Below are positions 53,618 to 56,793 of a DNA stretch of 56,793 nucleotides, piece after piece; position 1 is the first letter of the stretch; each line of letters starts with the position of its first letter. Origin of the DNA: SZUA-448 sp964602475 (GTDB lineage: Bacteria; Bacillota; Clostridia; Lachnospirales; Lachnospiraceae); contig CAZRRN010000016.1 in the NCBI GenBank assembly GCA_964602475.1, positions 1 through 56,793 on the forward strand, in the 5' to 3' direction. The position numbers and the translations under genes were made by a program. The notes under the pieces were generated by a model that saw only the letters and a list, made by a program, of their open reading frames with translations, was not told where the DNA came from and searched no databases.

Positions 53618-54784
53618 TTATTCAGCCTGTTCTGCCTCTGCATTGTCAAATTCTTCGCGGATTCTGCGCACAATTCCATTCACCTCGACATCCACATCCA
53701 TCGGAATAACGAGATATTTTCTCCCGTCCAGAATCCTGACCTCAACCAGATCCGAGTTCTCAGGTTTCATCTGAATCTGAATATCGTTCGTTTTAACTTC
53801 GAACTTTTTCTTTTCTGCCAGACTTGCCGCTTCAAGCTTTGCGTCCGTTCCGACTGCTTCTTCGAATTTTTCATCCACCAGACCGAGGTGTTCTTCCTTC
53901 AGCCCACTCTCCCGAAAAAGTTTGCGAACCTCATCCTTTCCAAGAAGAACAGGTTCTGCATCTTCCTCATCCTCTGCGAGCTCTGTCAACCGGTCATTGA
54001 TTGCCGTGACCACCTCGAAAGTATCATATTCCGGAGCATCATTCAGCACTTCACTGACAATCTCCCGGAAAACTTTTTTTTGTCTGTCCGAAGGAAGCTT
54101 TTCCGAACAGCCAAGAACCTTTTCTATCAACTCTTCATGAAGCTCTGAAGTATCCTTTACATAATACAGCAGATTATGTACATCTGTGCTCCGGTCATTA
54201 AATGCAGGGAACAGAAATGCCGTGTCCGGTGCGTCTACCACCCAGTCACGGTTTCGGTTGGCAATTCTGTTTTCGTCCTCATGGTAGCTTAATCCGGGCT
54301 TTGACAGATTAACCGGACAAATTGCACAGAGCACATACTGATATACCTCTTCGGAATCTCCGAGCTTTATGTTGTCATTTGTCTTAACCGGCACATCATA
54401 TGCGTCACAGACCAGCAGAATCAGATAATTTCCGCTAAAATTATAATTCTCAATGATATGGGAGTAAAATGCTTCAAGAATCGCCGGTTCTTTTAATTTG
54501 GATTCACGAACCGCCATCAGCCCCTGCCATACTCCACCCTCCAGCTCTGCTTCATTGGTAAATGAAAGGTTCAGCAGGTTTTTTTCCAGAGTTCCTGACA
54601 GACATTTTTTCATAATCTCAAGATATTTGTACTGTTCTTCATCCTCCAGATTTAAAAAGGTCTCATCTACATAGGTGCGGATCTGCTTGTCCGCTCCCGT
54701 TACATAACAGCCGGTAATCTTCGTCGCCGAGCATGCAGTCTTGGTAAATCTTTTTTTGATTTCAAGTACTTCAGAATGATTCAT
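53618..54784 (-). CDS. DUF4317 family protein
   Basis: A 388-residue, apparently cytoplasmic, acidic protein (starts MNHSEVLEIKKRFTKTACSA) of the DUF4317 family that I know only from Clostridia. The N-terminal segment KITGCYVTGADKQIRTYVDE and the NYLILLVCDAYDVPVKTND segment are typical. The last third is charged and probably helical, with a predicted beta hairpin at the end (KYLVIPMDVDVEVNGIV). No signal peptide or known motif. It lies between the nicotinamidase-like gene (63 bases) and the YkgJ-family gene (34 bases). Confidence 0.88.
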   Translation of the reverse strand: MNHSEVLEIKKRFTKTACSATKITGCYVTGADKQIRTYVDETFLNLEDEEQYKYLEIMKKCLSGTLEKNLLNLSFTNEAELEGGVWQGLMAVRESKLKEPAILEAFYSHIIENYNFSGNYLILLVCDAYDVPVKTNDNIKLGDSEEVYQYVLCAICPVNLSKPGLSYHEDENRIANRNRDWVVDAPDTAFLFPAFNDRSTDVHNLLYYVKDTSELHEELIEKVLGCSEKLPSDRQKKVFREIVSEVLNDAPEYDTFEVVTAINDRLTELAEDEEDAEPVLLGKDEVRKLFRESGLKEEHLGLVDEKFEEAVGTDAKLEAASLAEKKKFEVKTNDIQIQMKPENSDLVEVRILDGRKYLVIPMDVDVEVNGIVRRIREEFDNAEAEQAE

Positions 54785-54847
54785 AATCTCATAAACTCCG
54801 TTTCTTTTATATAAATTACTTTCTCTTTCAGCCTGTTCCGGCTTCTA

Positions 54848-55396
54848 TCAGTATTCCCGGTGAATGACTATCTGGCACATTTTCATTGTAAGCAGTGCCG
54901 CATCATGACTTTCCGGAGTTACTCCCGCACAGCATGCAGAATCTACGCTAATCTCGATTTCCGGAAAGAACGTCTTCAGGAGCAGTGCATTAGTGACAAC
55001 ACAGATATCCGTACATAAACCAATCAGCTCGACTTCAGTAAATTCTTCTTGAGTCACATAATGAACCAGTTCCATACTCCCAAAGGTCGGTTTATCAAAA
55101 ATCTTCTCCGCTAACGGTTTTACCTCATCAATCAGTTCATGGCCCCAGGTTCCCTGAATACAATGCTCTACCGGAAGAAATCTTCCCTCCCGCGTCTGCA
55201 AGTAGTCCTCCTTATGAGTATCCCTTGTAAACACAACTTTATCATTTTTCTGATTCCTCTGTATCTTATCCAAGACTTTCGGAACAATCTTCTTTGCTTC
55301 ATCGGTTCCCAGACTTCCGGATACAAAATCGTTCTGCATATCGACTACAACCAATAGTTTTTTCATAGATTTTTCATGCCAGAAGAAAACATCCAT
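54848..55396 (-). CDS. isochorismatase-family cysteine hydrolase, nicotinamidase-like
   Basis: A 182-residue cytoplasmic enzyme. It has the catalytic triad of the family: Asp19 (VVDMQNDF), Lys102 (DKPTFGS) and nucleophile Cys132 (GLCTDICVVTNA). Metal-binding-like residues also fit nicotinamidase (Asp59 and His61 in FTRDTHKEDY, His78 in VEHCIQGTWGHEL). It probably hydrolyses nicotinamide to nicotinate for NAD salvage, but other amide substrates are possible. AAGGA lies 7 bases before the ATG at 55396; neither the longer frame (55423) nor the later ATG (55366) has a better site. Confidence 0.9.
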   Translation of the reverse strand: MDVFFWHEKSMKKLLVVVDMQNDFVSGSLGTDEAKKIVPKVLDKIQRNQKNDKVVFTRDTHKEDYLQTREGRFLPVEHCIQGTWGHELIDEVKPLAEKIFDKPTFGSMELVHYVTQEEFTEVELIGLCTDICVVTNALLLKTFFPEIEISVDSACCAGVTPESHDAALLTMKMCQIVIHREY

Positions 55397-55438
55397 GTTT
55401 TCTTCCTTTCTCCCTTCAGGCATTTATGTTACATGACG

Positions 55439-55468
55439 ATGATACTGTTTATTCTAACATTTTTTCAA
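55439..55468 (-). promoter_or_regulatory. promoter of the nicotinamidase-like gene
   Basis: On the minus strand: TTGAAA, 18 bases, TATCAT (9 of 12 consensus bases, spacing one longer than ideal). It lies just after the terminator of the recombinase unit. Confidence 0.5.
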
Positions 55469-55477
55469 CAAAAACCA

Positions 55478-55521
55478 AGCCCCAAACTGACATTTGTATT
55501 AATCTCCCGTCAGTTGGGGCT
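55478..55521 (-). terminator. probable terminator of the recombinase unit
   Basis: On the minus strand AGCCCCAACTGAC and GTCAGTTTGGGGCT pair (13 pairs, one bulge) around a 17-base loop, followed by TGGTTTTTG. It lies 47 bases after the small ORF. Confidence 0.65.
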
Positions 55522-55568
55522 GGGTCTTCTGTTCCGTTTCCCGTGACCGGTTCCATAGGTATGTGGAT

Positions 55569-55766
55569 TTACTGATTGTCAGAGGCAGCCTTTATGACTG
55601 TACGGTATTTTTCCCGTGTAGCAAGTCCGCCCCGGATATGCCGCTCGGATTTATTAACGTCAAGTACCGCACGAACCTGCTCCGCAAGTGAACGGTTGAT
55701 ATTTTCCAGCCGCTCGGTGATATCCTTATGTACGGTCGTTACAATTTGGAACGGTTGTATTGTCAT
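55569..55766 (-). CDS. small protein downstream of the serine recombinase, unknown
   Basis: A 65-residue basic protein (KSERHIRGGLATREKYRTV near its end). It overlaps the recombinase 3' end by 41 bases in another frame, which suggests translational coupling. AGGA lies 11 bases before the ATG. Short accessory ORFs next to large recombinases are common in integrative elements. I do not recognise the family. Confidence 0.5.
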   Translation of the reverse strand: MTIQPFQIVTTVHKDITERLENINRSLAEQVRAVLDVNKSERHIRGGLATREKYRTVIKAASDNQ

Positions 55767-56793
55767 CGATTAGAATTTCCTCATCCAAGCCTAAATCACC
55801 AAACAAACGAAGGAATATGTCAACATTACCGTCCTTGTCTACTTCAATTTTTTTGATCAGTCTTTTCAATTGTACATTCGTCATTTCATGCACATCAGAA
55901 ATATCTTCAATCTGTTTAAAGGTATTATTAAGTACATTCTCTAGCTGCTCGCCTTTTGTCAGATGATAAGAGATCATTTTTAGTTCATTTTCTAATCGTT
56001 CAAGCTCTTTTCTGGAACCACCGATTTTTTCATTCAACTCATCTCTAGTAATCAGATCATCCGTATACATATTCATGTATTTCTCGCGATCTCGTTTTAG
56101 TTTATTTAACTGGCTTGTTAATTCCTTCTCGTATTCTATATTCTCATCTTTTGCTTTATATACACGTTGGAATTCATTTACAACGTACTGGATTACTTTT
56201 TTCTTCTGTTTCAAAACGTTGCTGAAGTATTCCTGAAGAACTTCAATCAATTCTTCTTCATCTACAGTAACTGCATTCGGACAACTGTCTGCACCTTTTC
56301 CGTTATGTCCAGAGCATACCCATCGTACATAGGTATTCTTATAAGTACGAACAGTACGACGGAATGACCATCCACATTCCTTACATCGAATCAATGTAGA
56401 GAAAAGATACTTATTGCTCTGTCTCTCCTTCGTAATGTTAAAAGCAGCTTGTCTACCATGAAGAATTTCCTGGGCTTTTTCATATTGTTCTGGTTCGACA
56501 ATCTTTAGATCCGGTCGTTCTGTAACCATCCATTCAGTTTCATCCTTATCCGCCCTTTGACCTGTAAGGAAATCTGAAACTTCCTGCTTTCCATTAATAA
56601 TCTTACCTGTGTATAATTCATTCGTCAGTATTCTACAAACAGCATTCTGACTCCAATTACAATTACGTTTCGTTTTTAAACCACGTTCATTTAACGTATT
56701 TGCAATCTTAGCCGCACCCAATCCTTCTTCTAGGTATAGCTGATAGATTTCTTTTACAATTTTTGCTTCCTCTTTATTGATAGATAGATTGAA
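55726..56793 (-). CDS. large serine recombinase (N-terminal catalytic part outside window)
   Basis: 355 residues visible; the frame runs open to the window end, so the resolvase catalytic domain with its Ser nucleophile lies beyond. The visible start is the recombinase domain (KEEAKIVKEIYQLYLEEGLG; LNERGLKTKRNCNWSQNAVC; ILTNELYTGKIING). A zinc ribbon follows (CKECGWSFRR ... WVCSGHNGKGADSCPN), then a long coiled coil (about 230-290) and a short C-terminal tail. This is the layout of integrases from phages and conjugative or mobilizable elements of Firmicutes. The region looks more A+T-rich than its neighbours, which fits horizontal transfer. Confidence 0.92.
   Translation of the reverse strand, partial: FNLSINKEEAKIVKEIYQLYLEEGLGAAKIANTLNERGLKTKRNCNWSQNAVCRILTNELYTGKIINGKQEVSDFLTGQRADKDETEWMVTERPDLKIVEPEQYEKAQEILHGRQAAFNITKERQSNKYLFSTLIRCKECGWSFRRTVRTYKNTYVRWVCSGHNGKGADSCPNAVTVDEEELIEVLQEYFSNVLKQKKKVIQYVVNEFQRVYKAKDENIEYEKELTSQLNKLKRDREKYMNMYTDDLITRDELNEKIGGSRKELERLENELKMISYHLTKGEQLENVLNNTFKQIEDISDVHEMTNVQLKRLIKKIEVDKDGNVDIFLRLFGDLGLDEEILIDDNTTVPNCNDRT

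Overview
The window looks like a chromosome segment from a Gram-positive anaerobe of the Lachnospiraceae/Clostridia type. The signs are a six-gene Rnf complex in the order C-D-G-E-A-B, many lipoprotein-type carbohydrate-active enzymes, YesM/YesN-type two-component proteins, sugar-type ABC permeases without a local ATPase, strong AGGAGG ribosome binding sites and a clostridial DUF4317 gene. I found no rRNA, tRNA, CRISPR array or recognised riboswitch. No gene-free stretch exceeds 300 bases; the three longest are annotated.

Left part (1-9608), all minus strand: a COG2509-type FAD dehydrogenase cut by the window edge, then a sensor kinase / AraC-type response regulator / orphan solute-binding lipoprotein operon, a GH95 alpha-fucosidase closed by its own terminator, and a small zinc-ribbon membrane protein. 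Next comes a 1170-residue PAS-GGDEF-GAF-PAS-GGDEF-EAL protein on the plus strand. It converges on and overlaps the Rnf operon (13298-18585, minus). An O-acetylhomoserine sulfhydrylase-type gene and an EamA transporter are divergent, each with a near-consensus promoter; the EamA transcript is predicted to be almost leaderless. A CotH-like lipoprotein follows.

Middle (23393-30637), plus strand: a one-module NRPS (condensation-adenylation-carrier-reductase), 12 bases before a membrane PP2C/SpoIIE-type phosphatase, then a PutP-type sodium/solute symporter. This is the best candidate for an undescribed small-molecule system. The symporter has its own promoter. A long imperfect inverted repeat flanks that promoter and would mask the symporter's Shine-Dalgarno sequence only in read-through RNA from the NRPS genes.

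Right part (30732-52791): a polysaccharide-use region. It has GH26 (mannanase type), GH51 and GH43 (arabinan/arabinoxylan type) lipoproteins, a LamG lipoprotein, two solute-binding proteins (one fused to carbohydrate-binding-like modules), two complete permease pairs, a beta-propeller/YIP1 membrane protein and a DUF5696 protein that may be a membrane-anchored glycosidase. No ATPase is present, so a shared MsmK/UgpC-type ATPase elsewhere is likely. The GH43 gene is preceded by two identical-class 16-base palindromes 20 bases apart.

Right edge (52918-56793): a YkgJ cysteine-cluster protein, DUF4317, a nicotinamidase-like hydrolase, then a small ORF and a large serine recombinase running off the window, probably the edge of an integrated element.
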